Shown: positions 24,942 through 34,049, numbered from the stretch's first letter. The stretch: 64,000 nucleotides of DNA from Zygotorulaspora mrakii (GCF_013402915.1 NC_050719.1:868001-932000), one strand, 5' to 3'. A program made the numbers and translations. The notes: generated by a model not told the origin, from the sequence alone.

Positions 24942-25207
24942 TTTGCATAAAACCACTCAAGTTGCTTAAAGCATGAGGAATAATAACTTTATTTACATTC
25001 AAAAATGAGAAGCTTCATTTGATTACCTTCTTGTATTACCATTTATAAACCATATAAAATAAGAAATGGCTCTGTTTTGAAGTCTCTTTATTTTGCTCTT
25101 TCCTTAGTTGAAGAGGTTTTCAAACATTGTTTGTTAGCTTGTCTTGTCATAAATCCGCAAAAATCCAAGTTCTAAAAGTGCCATTGAGAAGTGCTAAGTA
25201 TCCCAAA

Positions 25208-26422
25208 ATGTCTTTGAGATGCCTAGTAAACCTCCAAAGTGTGTCTGTAAGAAGAGGTTTCAAAAGAACTCAATTTTCAAGGTATTTAAATACAAAATTT
25301 GGGGCGATTCAAAAAGATCACGATAAGATTGAACTCAAAGAGCTGAAGGTAAAGACAGGCAAAACTCCTAAAACTCTGCAAGATCCTTCTCGTTTTCTGA
25401 GAAGGACATCTGTTTTGAATGTCCCAAATACTTCAGTTTCAGGTAATAATGCATTGGAACAGGCTCTTGCAAGTTGTTTGAAGGTAAGACCCTGTACTAC
25501 TATAACCACTGCCGAAAGATATGATCTAAGAGAATGTATAAAGCTGCTGAATTCAAATGACTTACAGCCTACAAGCTTGATTCCAGATGAAATTATTACC
25601 TTCAGGTACCAACGCGATGGCAAGGACGGAGACATCATGATTCTTGGCCAGAATGCATCTATCACCTGCTGGGGATTTGATGAAGCGTTCGTTACTCAGA
25701 ATATACTGGGTTTAGTCGAAAAAGCAAGAGTAAATCCTCTCCCGAGAGAAGCATTCGAAAGTGAGGATATGGACTATGTAGAGATAGAAAATAAGGACGA
25801 TTTTCAAAGGAATCAAACTGAGCTAACCAAAATATCAAATAATGCTGCAAGCTTGTTGACGAATTCGGAGGCAAGCTTTTTAGCTGGAGACTTAATCGTC
25901 ATCAACTCCGGTGATACTAAATCTAGATTGCTTAATAAGGCAGCATTTTCAAGTGGTTTAGCGAGAAGCACAAAATTGGCCGTTCTTGAAGGTTCCATGG
26001 AGAGTCATATTTTTAACACAAGAATAACGACGGAAAAAATATCAAGAGGTGTCAAGTTAAACTTAAAAGAAAGCGATGCTTTGAGATCAATAGGGAGATT
26101 ATTTTTAATTAGAGGAAAGTTAAATCTATACTCAGAATTGATTGAAACGCCAGATTTATATTGGAGTGAACCTCAATTAGAGAAGATCTTCAAGCAAACT
26201 TCAAAGTACTTAGATATTGGACCTAGAATTGCTATATTAAACACTAAGCTCGATTACTCAACTGATGAATGTCGAGCTATCATTGGAGTTCTCAATGAAA
26301 GGAAAAGTGCTTTTCTGGAATGGATTATTATCTATCTGATCACTTTGGAGATCTTTTTCGAATTGTATCATTTCTATGAACGTTATTGGCTAGTAAAAAA
26401 AGAAATCAAGAAAGAAATTTAG
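25208..26422 (+). CDS. DUF155 (Rmd1/Sif2-type) mitochondrial membrane protein, YDR282C homologue
   Basis: A 404-residue protein of the DUF155 family (S. cerevisiae YDR282C is about 414). The first 30 residues are basic and Ser/Arg-rich (MSLRCLVNLQSVSVRRGFKR), consistent with a mitochondrial presequence. The DUF155 core runs from about 130 to 375 and includes TCWGFDEAF, AFSSGLARSTKLAVLE and SLxxI-type helices. A hydrophobic C-terminal segment (LEWIIIYLITLEIFFELYHF) resembles a membrane anchor. The frame is open from a TTG at 25127, but the first ATG is 25208. It converges on the DOG-type gene with 47 bases between. Confidence 0.9.
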   Translation: MSLRCLVNLQSVSVRRGFKRTQFSRYLNTKFGAIQKDHDKIELKELKVKTGKTPKTLQDPSRFLRRTSVLNVPNTSVSGNNALEQALASCLKVRPCTTITTAERYDLRECIKLLNSNDLQPTSLIPDEIITFRYQRDGKDGDIMILGQNASITCWGFDEAFVTQNILGLVEKARVNPLPREAFESEDMDYVEIENKDDFQRNQTELTKISNNAASLLTNSEASFLAGDLIVINSGDTKSRLLNKAAFSSGLARSTKLAVLEGSMESHIFNTRITTEKISRGVKLNLKESDALRSIGRLFLIRGKLNLYSELIETPDLYWSEPQLEKIFKQTSKYLDIGPRIAILNTKLDYSTDECRAIIGVLNERKSAFLEWIIIYLITLEIFFELYHFYERYWLVKKEIKKEI

Positions 26423-26469
26423 TTCATTTTATATATCATGTAAATAGAAATGTATATACGTGGTTGCTT

Positions 26470-27207
26470 TTATCTTGACATGGCCTTTTCAATATCGATC
26501 GTAATACCGTGAATGTTGTCGTTTCTTGTAACTGTGACCGCAGACAAATCCTCAACCACATAGTCGGCCCCAGCTTCAAACAAAACGTCCTTTGGGTATG
26601 TTGTAGTGATGCCAATAACAAGAGACCCAATGGCTTTTCCAGCTTTTATTCCAACCGGTGCGTCCTCAAAAACGACAGTTCTGGATGTCTTAAGATCTAG
26701 GCCATGAATTTTGCAGAGCTCAACTTTGGCCGCAAAGTACCCTTCTGGATCTGGCTTTCCACGTTTAACGTCAAACCCTGTGATAAAGACATTTGGTTTG
26801 CCCACTTTCTTTAGCAGCGTATCAAACCATGAAAATGCCAAGTATGGCGATCCGGATGTAATGATGGCCCATTTCCGATCAACAATTTTGGCTTTTGTCG
26901 AGGTGTCTACATCCAAGCTCAGTAATAAACTTTCAGCTCCCGGAACCACTCGAACAGTATCCAAATAATCTGCACCTAACGACAGTTCGAATTCTTTCAC
27001 GGCTTTGCCGTCTCTATTATCTAGCAGTGGAAAAAACTTCTTGAACATATCCTCCGTCCTAGAGCCATGGGAATGTTTAAACAATTCTTGTGGGTCTACT
27101 CTATGAGTATGGCATAATCGTTTCCAGGCACTTTCAGCTGCAATGGTGGTATTGATGATGGTACCATCAAGGTCAAATAAGCATAAATCTACTTCAATAG
27201 AGGGCAT
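26470..27207 (-). CDS. DOG2: HAD-family sugar phosphatase, DOG1/DOG2 type
   Basis: Orthologue of the tandem S. cerevisiae genes DOG1/DOG2 (YHR044C/YHR043C), phosphatases active on 2-deoxyglucose 6-phosphate and probably other small sugar phosphates. The protein is 245 residues (246 in yeast). HAD motifs are intact: FDLDGT with nucleophile D12 and acid D14, TSGSPYLAFSWF (motif II), the Lys in DVKRGKPDPEGY (motif III) and FEDAPVGI (motif IV). Only one copy is present, so the yeast tandem pair arose elsewhere or was lost here. The frame opens at a TTG at 27213; the ATG at 27207 gives the conserved MPxxxVDLCLFDLDGT. Confidence 0.93.
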   Translation of the reverse strand: MPSIEVDLCLFDLDGTIINTTIAAESAWKRLCHTHRVDPQELFKHSHGSRTEDMFKKFFPLLDNRDGKAVKEFELSLGADYLDTVRVVPGAESLLLSLDVDTSTKAKIVDRKWAIITSGSPYLAFSWFDTLLKKVGKPNVFITGFDVKRGKPDPEGYFAAKVELCKIHGLDLKTSRTVVFEDAPVGIKAGKAIGSLVIGITTTYPKDVLFEAGADYVVEDLSAVTVTRNDNIHGITIDIEKAMSR

Positions 27208-27790
27208 TGACAAGTATCCGAGACGGTTTACGCACTTGCAATCTCACAAGTCTCATGGTGATCCTTTTGATTGAACAACCTTGGCTTTGTTTTTGTCAGA
27301 TATTTATACGTCAGCTAACGGACATACCTTGAAAACATAGTACAAACAAACGGCATTAAGCTTTCAGACATCAAAAAGATGGCTCTCGAAGGTGATTGAC
27401 CGTTTGATTTTCACCGGGCTGTAGGTGATAGCACTATAGCCGTTACGTTGTGGTCTCTGAGAGATATCAGACATCTCTTTTCTCTTATGATCTCAAGTGA
27501 CACAAAACTCACAAAGAACTTCACGGATTGCTGTTGTCCGTTAACGTCCAACTTGGAAAAGCATGAAGATCTAGTTAATTATTATGATAGGAAACATCCC
27601 TCGATTGATGCAACAAGTCTTACCGACTTTTTTAATATCGGACATGCAAGTTTTTGTGACACAAAGTCTCAGCGACGACGGAGAATATGCAATTGACTTA
27701 ATCTGCTCTCAGCATATGTGATATTAGTCTATAGATATAGTTATACTTTCAAAGTAAAGCAAAGAAAGTATTGAGGTACTTGCTCAGAAA
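27208..27790. other. Divergent spacer DOG-type gene / small membrane protein
   Basis: 583 bases holding two divergent promoters. I looked for CACGTG/CACGTT Pho4 sites because the right-hand gene sits in the PHM6 position, and saw none. A short TTG-initiated frame (27448-27696) has no recognisable domain. Confidence 0.45.
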
Positions 27791-28321
27791 ATGGTACCAA
27801 AACTTCTGCCCAGCATTGACAATAACGAATTATATTACGACGAAAACAATATTAACGAGGCTATAGAGAGAGAAGAGCGACATGATCAATGGATGATTCT
27901 GCTGGAGAGTATACAATATTTGATAATGGGACTGCTTATTAGTCTTATCCTTGAAGGGCTTATTGTGGCTATTATCTTGTATGTTAGGAGCGGCATATCG
28001 GCAAAGAATAAAGAGAGTGACTGCAGTAGCAATGCAGAGGGTTTATCAGCAGCAGTATTGGACAGCTCCAACCTATACCCAATATTGAATTTAGCGGGAG
28101 AAAACAGAAATATGTACCTAAAACCTTTGAACTCTGATAAGCTTTTGCAATTAAACGACAATGGTGATATTGTGAAATCTGATAATCGAACAAGATACTC
28201 AATGGCTGATGAGGAGCTCGCCAAGAATACTACAGACCTAATTCACGTTAGCGCAGGCCATATTCGCTCAAGGGAGCTGAGCTTGGACTATATGGCACTG
28301 CAAAATACATCAAAGTGCTAA
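27791..28321 (+). CDS. Small single-span membrane protein in the PHM6 position
   Basis: 176 residues with no recognised domain. The N-terminus is acidic and Asn-rich (about 1-30). One strong hydrophobic segment (about 43-66, YLIMGLLISLILEGLIVAIIL) should span a membrane. The remaining 110 residues are hydrophilic. It lies between the DOG-type gene and RRP45, converging on the latter (86-base gap). In S. cerevisiae the gene next to RRP45 on this side is the phosphate-regulated PHM6, and the orientation agrees. Orthology rests on position and a shared small membrane-protein character, not on clear sequence match; as I recall Phm6 is shorter (about 104 aa). Confidence 0.7.
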   Translation: MVPKLLPSIDNNELYYDENNINEAIEREERHDQWMILLESIQYLIMGLLISLILEGLIVAIILYVRSGISAKNKESDCSSNAEGLSAAVLDSSNLYPILNLAGENRNMYLKPLNSDKLLQLNDNGDIVKSDNRTRYSMADEELAKNTTDLIHVSAGHIRSRELSLDYMALQNTSKC

Positions 28322-28407
28322 ATTTTTTAGATTAGTCCTAATTATGCATATTTATGGTACAATAGTTCATAAGAATTCCCTTTCCTCTTTTTTTGTTGCT
28401 CGAAAAC

Positions 28408-29325
28408 TTAGGATTCGCGATTGTTCTCAGAACTTAAGATTTCAGCATACTTGTTTCGTTTTTTTTCATCTTTCTTCAATTCCTCTAGGATCTGGTCAGT
28501 AGTTTTTTCTGCAATAGTGTAGGCCTTATGGCAATTTTCCATTAAGGAAAGTGCATCCATTGGCAATCCACCAGCTTTCGAAACTTGAACAACTTCACGG
28601 TTTTTGTTTAGAGTCACCGTAAGCGTACCATCTCTGAGTAACTCTTCTCTCAAAGTTGCATCTATAATTGCAATTTCAGCATTGGAATCACCTTTGATAT
28701 TCTCTTCCGTATCCTGCGGATTGAAAAATGAAAAGGTAACACAAATTGGTATATGTAAAATGCCCAACGAAACCGGTTCTCTTTCGTCAACTGGATGTAC
28801 GGTAATTCTGTCACCAAGCACCGTGATATCGGGCTTTTTGTAGTGTAGTAGCGCCGTCATCACAGCAATACATGAAGCATCTATAAAGCCACCGTCACAG
28901 TCCAAGAAATGAACATCCGCTCTAATAGCCCAGCACTTACTTCCTGCCACGATACATAGGCCTTCGATATCCAGCGCACCGGACCTTCTGACTGCTTTCT
29001 CGATAATTCTTGCACAAAGTACCTCTTCGTCTCCGGTGTTGTTTCCGTTTTCAAATTGCGGTCCTGCCATTGGTGATGACTCTGTCGAGATTAAAAAGAG
29101 TCCCTCGAATGGTCTATCTTCGTAAGGGTGAGTAATAGAGGAGCTGATTCTACACTGTACCTTCGTTCCTCCCATAACCACGGTAACATCGCCGTACTCT
29201 TTACCGAAACTAATATCAACATTTCTAAATTGATCAAAGGATCGTCCATCCAGTCTATAATTTTGCCTCAACGCCTCCAAGATGAACTTTGATTCAGAAG
29301 CAGATATCTGGATATCCTTAGCCAT
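28408..29325 (-). CDS. RRP45: Exosome core subunit Rrp45
   Basis: Rrp45 is one of the six RNase PH-like ring subunits of the RNA exosome, catalytically inactive in yeast. The protein is 305 residues, exactly the S. cerevisiae length. Conservation is very high: MAKDIQISASESKFILEAL at the start, EDRPFEGLFLISTE, GLCIVAGSKCWAIRADVH, DCDGGFIDASCIAVM and LHIPICVTFSFFNPQDTEE. The frame extends to a TTG at 29337, but the ATG at 29325 gives the conserved start. It is transcribed in tandem after RNH202, as in S. cerevisiae. Confidence 0.97.
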   Translation of the reverse strand: MAKDIQISASESKFILEALRQNYRLDGRSFDQFRNVDISFGKEYGDVTVVMGGTKVQCRISSSITHPYEDRPFEGLFLISTESSPMAGPQFENGNNTGDEEVLCARIIEKAVRRSGALDIEGLCIVAGSKCWAIRADVHFLDCDGGFIDASCIAVMTALLHYKKPDITVLGDRITVHPVDEREPVSLGILHIPICVTFSFFNPQDTEENIKGDSNAEIAIIDATLREELLRDGTLTVTLNKNREVVQVSKAGGLPMDALSLMENCHKAYTIAEKTTDQILEELKKDEKKRNKYAEILSSENNRES

Positions 29326-29526
29326 TATGAAAGTCAATTGCTAGACCTCGCGGTTATATTCGACAGGCCTTACAGAGATGCATCTACTCAACTTGACCGG
29401 CAATTACAATTTTTCAGTGCTTAAATCTGGTCGTTTTCAATGATGACCACTGTGACTAAATTACAATGACTGTAATAAACTAATGATCGCTTCAAAAGTT
29501 AAAAAAAATTAATTTGATTATTTTAT

Positions 29527-30591
29527 TTATATTTTGGATTGCTTCGACTTCTTAAAAAATCCATCAATTGATCCCTTACCTGATGCAACATTTACTTTTT
29601 TATTAATGGCTGATTTTTTGACCACTTTCTTCTTTGGCTGCTTCGCAGAATTTACCGAAAGTCCTACTGTCATTGCCGCATTTAATTGTAATTCTTGTTC
29701 TTTCTCTGAAATCAACTTTGATTTTTGGTGGTTATGGTACGTATCGAAAGCTTTAGAGATGTTTAATTGAATACTATCCACGGATTGTTGTTCTGGCGAA
29801 AAATGCACAAGATTACTGTAGGCAGCTTTGGGAATCAAAGATATGAGCAGGTTCACGCTCATGACGACCTTCAGTGCCTCCGAAAGCTCTTGTGGTAGGT
29901 TATTCGGCATTGGTAGACTCTTCGGAAGTCTAGCTAAGATTTTCTGGACTTTCAGGATCAGATATGCGGTGATCTTATTGCTGGTTATCTTGTAGAAAAT
30001 TTCACCAGCCTCTTCAATTGGCTCGGCGATGTTTGATAAATGACTTTGTAAGGTTTCCAAAGGTACGCCTGACCACGCAGGGTCATGGCTGTCAACTAGT
30101 AAATCGTGATAGTCTCTTGCGGTGAGACATGGGGGGTGTGCAGCAGGCTGGCCGCAGGTTTGCGGTTCAGTCGTGCCTCTTGTATAATCTCGTTCTTCAG
30201 CGACGATGCTGTTCCTATGGTAGTATCCGATAAGATTGAAGGTTAAATCATACTTCGCTGCAAATTGAAAGCAGCCGCTTTCAATCACATAGCTGTCACT
30301 TCTGTCTTCTTTATTCGTTAAAAACACGGATTTTATTGGCTGGTCATCGGTAGTGTAGTGGTATTTGTCATCTGCCAAATCAGACTTTGCATTATATTTG
30401 CAGCTTTTGCTAAATACATGAGATCTAAGTTCGAAAAGCTGACCATTTGATCCTAACATAAGCCTAACGCGTTGCTTTGAAGAAGTATTCGATGGATGTG
30501 GCAAGGAAAAAACTGTAATGTGCTGCTCATACTTGGCCAATGCAGATGGTAAAGCAACAATGGATGACAAAGTGGTTTTGTCAACTGTCAT
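29527..30591 (-). CDS. RNH202: Ribonuclease H2 subunit B, Rnh202
   Basis: Non-catalytic subunit of the RNase H2 trimer, which removes ribonucleotides from DNA and RNA:DNA hybrids. The protein is 354 residues (S. cerevisiae 350). The N-terminal triple-barrel region contains FSLPHPSN, FELRSHVFSK and the KYDLTFNLIGYY segment. A helical region follows (about 150-250). The tail is Lys-rich and ends with a PCNA-binding (PIP-like) sequence, KGSIDGFF, at 339-346, close to the tail of human RNASEH2B. A full MCB site lies about 80 bases upstream. Start is ATG at 30591. Confidence 0.95.
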   Translation of the reverse strand: MTVDKTTLSSIVALPSALAKYEQHITVFSLPHPSNTSSKQRVRLMLGSNGQLFELRSHVFSKSCKYNAKSDLADDKYHYTTDDQPIKSVFLTNKEDRSDSYVIESGCFQFAAKYDLTFNLIGYYHRNSIVAEERDYTRGTTEPQTCGQPAAHPPCLTARDYHDLLVDSHDPAWSGVPLETLQSHLSNIAEPIEEAGEIFYKITSNKITAYLILKVQKILARLPKSLPMPNNLPQELSEALKVVMSVNLLISLIPKAAYSNLVHFSPEQQSVDSIQLNISKAFDTYHNHQKSKLISEKEQELQLNAAMTVGLSVNSAKQPKKKVVKKSAINKKVNVASGKGSIDGFFKKSKQSKI

Positions 30592-30669
30592 GATGCGATA
30601 CTGCGGCTTGCTGCCTTTATGCTGCTTCTTTTATCTTTCATCATATATGATATTGAAATATTATCAAAA

Positions 30670-30675
30670 ACGCGT
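30670..30675. promoter_or_regulatory. MCB element (MBF site) at RNH202
   Basis: Perfect ACGCGT, 79-84 bases upstream of the RNH202 ATG. MBF (Mbp1-Swi6) drives G1/S genes through this motif, which suits an enzyme used during S phase. Confidence 0.65.
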
Positions 30676-30808
30676 GAGAGAATCAAGGTGTTGAAAGTCA
30701 CATAAATCGAAAGCACTGATCTACATAATATTGGGCATGACGGAATCTTCTGAGAAACCACTTTAAAACAGTGCATGACAAATGTCATAAATATTCAAGC
30801 AGCTTTCG

Positions 30809-30822
30809 TCCTTCCGGAAGGA
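30809..30822. repeat. 14-bp perfect palindrome
   Basis: TCCTTCCGGAAGGA is its own reverse complement. It lies about 220 bases upstream of RNH202 and 290 upstream of the YHR045W homologue. The TTCCGGAA core resembles a dimeric zinc-cluster or ETS-like site; no factor can be assigned. Confidence 0.6.
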
Positions 30823-30902
30823 AGATATTTTAATTATTACGTTGATTCTCTTAGTGTCTGAAGTGACTGGCGTCATTGACGTTGTCAATGTTGTTAATAC
30901 TG

Positions 30903-30917
30903 TGTGGATGATCCACA
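30903..30917. repeat. 15-bp palindrome with 1-base spacer
   Basis: TGTGGAT-G-ATCCACA, arms fully complementary, about 195 bases upstream of the YHR045W homologue. Its first 13 bases recur at 44081-44093 upstream of COX6. Confidence 0.6.
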
Positions 30918-31110
30918 TATATATTGGTTATTTATTTAATTAAACTGCAAACCACTGGGCATCGCATCTATTCTCTTTGTGTTTATTATCATCTGCGAGA
31001 TCTCGTTTAAAGACGTCACAAGAATATGAATATATAAAAATCAACGAGACATAGAATCAACTACTCCTCTACACAACCGCAGCATATCTACTGAAGTCTA
31101 GTTGTGGAAG

Positions 31111-32790
31111 ATGGATTACATGTATATGCTGAAGCTAATATTTACCACATTCATAGGGGTATTTGGTGTCAATTGGTTGTTCCATAAATTTTACATTAGC
31201 AGCAAAAGAGATTTCACATCAGTTGCTTATAATCAGCAAGCCAACATTTCAAGTGTCCGGAAAGAAAATGAAACCGCACACTATAGAAACTTTTTGGTTC
31301 CGCTTGGATTCCCATTAATCACTGGGTTGAGTCTGTCTTTGAAATATAAGATTAGAAATGGCAACTTCGCAGACGTTTGGAAGGCAATTATGGAGTTGGC
31401 TGGGAATAATACCATTACCTTTAAGAATGGTGCTGAATCGGTCAATTTGAAAGAGGTAAATGGTATGGCAAGTCACTTGTTGCAACTATGCGACCAGTAT
31501 AGAAATGTGGGTATTGCTGTTCCACAGTCCAGCTTGCAAGGATTTGTAATGTCTATTGCGGCAATGATTGGCTCTGTCAAGGGTTCATTGAAACCCCATT
31601 TCCTAGCATCAATCCCTCGTCAGAAATTTGAGGATATGGATGTGCTACTTATTAGCTCATGGAGTGCTTACAAGATGCTAAATGGCAGCGAAAAATGGTA
31701 TAAGCTGGTTATAGTATGTGAACCTATGAAAGATGATATCGATGTTCCCGATCACGTTCAGTCTTGGGATTCTATCTTGCAAGGCTACGTCATAAACGCA
31801 TCATTTCAGTATACACCTGCGGAGGATAATTCTGATGACACTAAAATAGCAGTATATGCCACATCATCTTGGAATGCAACAACAAGTTTTACTCAAGGTT
31901 GTTTGGTGAGCGGGATCGCGTCATTTATTCAGGGATTCCCCTCTGGTCACCAGTTAACATGTGTGGATTCATTGGCCGTTGCTGGAAGATTGGGAGACGT
32001 CGATTTGAGTATTCATTTTTGGCATAAGGCACTGGCGGTTCTTCTTCATGGTGGTTGTCTTTCGTTCGTAAGTGAACCGGGAGCAGAATTGAAAAATCTT
32101 CGAGGTTCGACATTGTTATTTTGTGAGCCCAAATTCCTGAGCCATATTTTGGATGAGATCAAGACAAGAAATTGTTCACTATGGCGGAAATTAAGGTTTG
32201 CATGGGCCACCGCTTTACTTAGCGAAGGTGTATTCACAAACTCCGGTCAGTCTCCATTTGCTGCTTTGGATGAGCTAAGATGTGTGTTTGTGGCAGAACA
32301 TATACAAAATACCCAGTTAGTGTCTTCATTCCCGGAAAGAATCCCCACAAGACAGCCCTCATTCGCCGCATTATCACGAGAGCTACTTACAAGCGAGAAA
32401 TTGAATTCTATAAGAGCACAACTTGGTAGTAGAGTAGTTGTAGAACTTTACTGTCCATATGTTGTGATGGGGCCTCTATTTCAAACAAGCTTTTACGATT
32501 ACAGAGTTTTACCAAGTTCTGTTGATTCTGATTTCTTATGCTGCGGTGCAATTTCAACAAATTTGGAAGGTAAGTTGGTAAAGACTGATGAGAATCCTGA
32601 GTTGGATGTTACCAAAAGACAAGGAATGCTATGTGTGAGAGGGTTCACAATTGGAAAGCCGCTGGATCACGATCGTCTTGAAGCCGCAATGAAACTCTCT
32701 GCTAAATTTAGTGGTGGTGAAGGTTGGATGCCAATGGTCGGAATATTTGGTCTTTGGGGGAAAGACGGTTGCCTATACATCTATAAATAG
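31111..32790 (+). CDS. YHR045W homologue, ER-type acyl-CoA-synthetase-like protein
   Basis: 559 residues (YHR045W is 560), identified by sequence feel and by its place next to INM1. One N-terminal membrane anchor lies at about 4-22. The rest looks like a decayed ANL (acyl-CoA synthetase) fold: DSLAVAGRLGDVDLSIHFWHKALAVLLHGG and then LRGSTLLFCEPKF recall the central ANL region. The end (GMLCVRGFTIGKPL, then GGEGWMPMVGIFGLWGKDGCLYIYK) recalls the GDIG..DEDG.L.I.DR stretch. The protein stops where the hinge and C-terminal subdomain should begin, and the P-loop Ser/Thr/Gly motif is not recognisable. S. cerevisiae function is unknown. The frame opens at TTG 31102; ATG 31111 is used. Confidence 0.88.
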   Translation: MDYMYMLKLIFTTFIGVFGVNWLFHKFYISSKRDFTSVAYNQQANISSVRKENETAHYRNFLVPLGFPLITGLSLSLKYKIRNGNFADVWKAIMELAGNNTITFKNGAESVNLKEVNGMASHLLQLCDQYRNVGIAVPQSSLQGFVMSIAAMIGSVKGSLKPHFLASIPRQKFEDMDVLLISSWSAYKMLNGSEKWYKLVIVCEPMKDDIDVPDHVQSWDSILQGYVINASFQYTPAEDNSDDTKIAVYATSSWNATTSFTQGCLVSGIASFIQGFPSGHQLTCVDSLAVAGRLGDVDLSIHFWHKALAVLLHGGCLSFVSEPGAELKNLRGSTLLFCEPKFLSHILDEIKTRNCSLWRKLRFAWATALLSEGVFTNSGQSPFAALDELRCVFVAEHIQNTQLVSSFPERIPTRQPSFAALSRELLTSEKLNSIRAQLGSRVVVELYCPYVVMGPLFQTSFYDYRVLPSSVDSDFLCCGAISTNLEGKLVKTDENPELDVTKRQGMLCVRGFTIGKPLDHDRLEAAMKLSAKFSGGEGWMPMVGIFGLWGKDGCLYIYK

Positions 32791-32845
32791 CCTTTCCAAT
32801 TTATTCGTTTATTTATTTTCAAATTGCATAAAGGCAGATTCTTAC

Positions 32846-33733
32846 TCAGTCGTACTTCAAATGGCCTTTGACACTTTTCCAGAATTCCTTTATATAAGTT
32901 TCTTGCTCATCCTCAGCAGAAGGTTCCGTACCTCTAACAACGAGATAGGCTCTATTATCGATATCAATGTTCCACTCATCAGGATTCGCTCCAACTAAAC
33001 GACCACCAGTTTCATTAACAATGCAAACACCGGCTGCAACATCCCAAATGTAACAGCCACCATCCCAGTAGCTATCCAAATATCCTAGAGCAATGTAAGC
33101 TAGCGACATTGCAGAAGATCCAAGATTCCTGAAGCCATGAACAAAACCCCCATCACAAGATAGTAAGTTCTCGTACGTAGCCATCTTTGTTTTGAAATTG
33201 TCTCCCTCTCTTGCGGAACCAGGTTGCAATGCAACTATAGACTTGTTTAACAGCAATGGGCCCATAGATTCAATTTTCTTTCCGTAATCGTATTTTTCTC
33301 CATTAACTCTCACACCAGAACCTTTAGAAGCCGATATCAGCAGGTCAAGATGTGGATTATAGATAACGCCTACCACAGGAATCATATCAACACATAAAGC
33401 TAAAGAGGTACATGAAAACGGGAAATCATGAACAAAGTTAGTAGTTCCATCAATTGGATCAACACAAAAGAATGCTTTATTATCTGGCCTTGGGTCACCT
33501 TTCACATAGCTTTCTTCGCCAATAAATCCGCAATCTGGATATTTGCTAGAAATTTCAGACTTAATGATGTCTTCTACCTGTCTATCGATCTTCGTCACAA
33601 TATCTACAGCTCTTGAACCTGTCTTTAAATCATAATTTTGTTGTGTGCCCGCTTTTGATTTAATCAATGATCCAACCTTATGGACTGCCAAATCGCAAAG
33701 AAATTGTTCTACTGAAAGAAAATCTATATCCAT
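32846..33733 (-). CDS. INM1: Inositol monophosphatase, INM1 position
   Basis: Second inositol monophosphatase of the window, 295 residues, the same length as S. cerevisiae Inm1. Motifs: GEES (72-75), DPIDGTTNF (92-100) and WDVAAG (from 230). Sequence is very close to Inm1, including NKSIVALQPGSAREG and GFVHGFRNLGSSAM. It lies between the YHR045W homologue (convergent, 55 bases) and AAP1, as INM1 does in S. cerevisiae. It shares the metal sites but little linker sequence with the INM2-position gene at 20434, so the two are not recent duplicates. Confidence 0.96.
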   Translation of the reverse strand: MDIDFLSVEQFLCDLAVHKVGSLIKSKAGTQQNYDLKTGSRAVDIVTKIDRQVEDIIKSEISSKYPDCGFIGEESYVKGDPRPDNKAFFCVDPIDGTTNFVHDFPFSCTSLALCVDMIPVVGVIYNPHLDLLISASKGSGVRVNGEKYDYGKKIESMGPLLLNKSIVALQPGSAREGDNFKTKMATYENLLSCDGGFVHGFRNLGSSAMSLAYIALGYLDSYWDGGCYIWDVAAGVCIVNETGGRLVGANPDEWNIDIDNRAYLVVRGTEPSAEDEQETYIKEFWKSVKGHLKYD

Positions 33734-34049
33734 TATATTTCTCTGCCTAGTTTATTAAAACCTTCTCACTTGTCTATCTTCATTTATTGTAATGCCATGT
33801 GCGAAACCAAGGTAGTAAAATGAACATGTCTGTATATCATCTATTAAACCACCTCGCGCCATGAAGAAAGATTCATAGGAAAGTAAAAAAAAAACAATAA
33901 TAAAAAATAAGACAAGACAAGAATTTTTCTTAACAGTTAAGTAGATTATGAGTAATCCTGTTCTTATTTCATTACGATCTTCAGTAAATTAAAATATTTA
34001 CAATTTTCTCATTTTTTTCAGCATTGAAAAAGAAAGCAGAGCCCTGAGC
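33734..34049. other. Spacer AAP1 3' end / INM1 promoter
   Basis: 316 AT-rich bases with an A-rich tract around 33886-33908. No gene or clear motif. Confidence 0.4.

Larger units (their letters stand above)
30592..31110. other. Divergent spacer RNH202 / YHR045W homologue
   Basis: 519 bases with an MCB element near RNH202 and two striking palindromes, 30809-30822 and 30903-30917. The part next to the YHR045W homologue is AT-rich. No RNA gene seen. Confidence 0.5.

Noticed and set aside
27448..27696. 82-codon frame between the DOG-type gene and the PHM6-position gene
   Set aside because: Starts at TTG, has low-quality composition with a Cys run, and lies between two divergent promoters.
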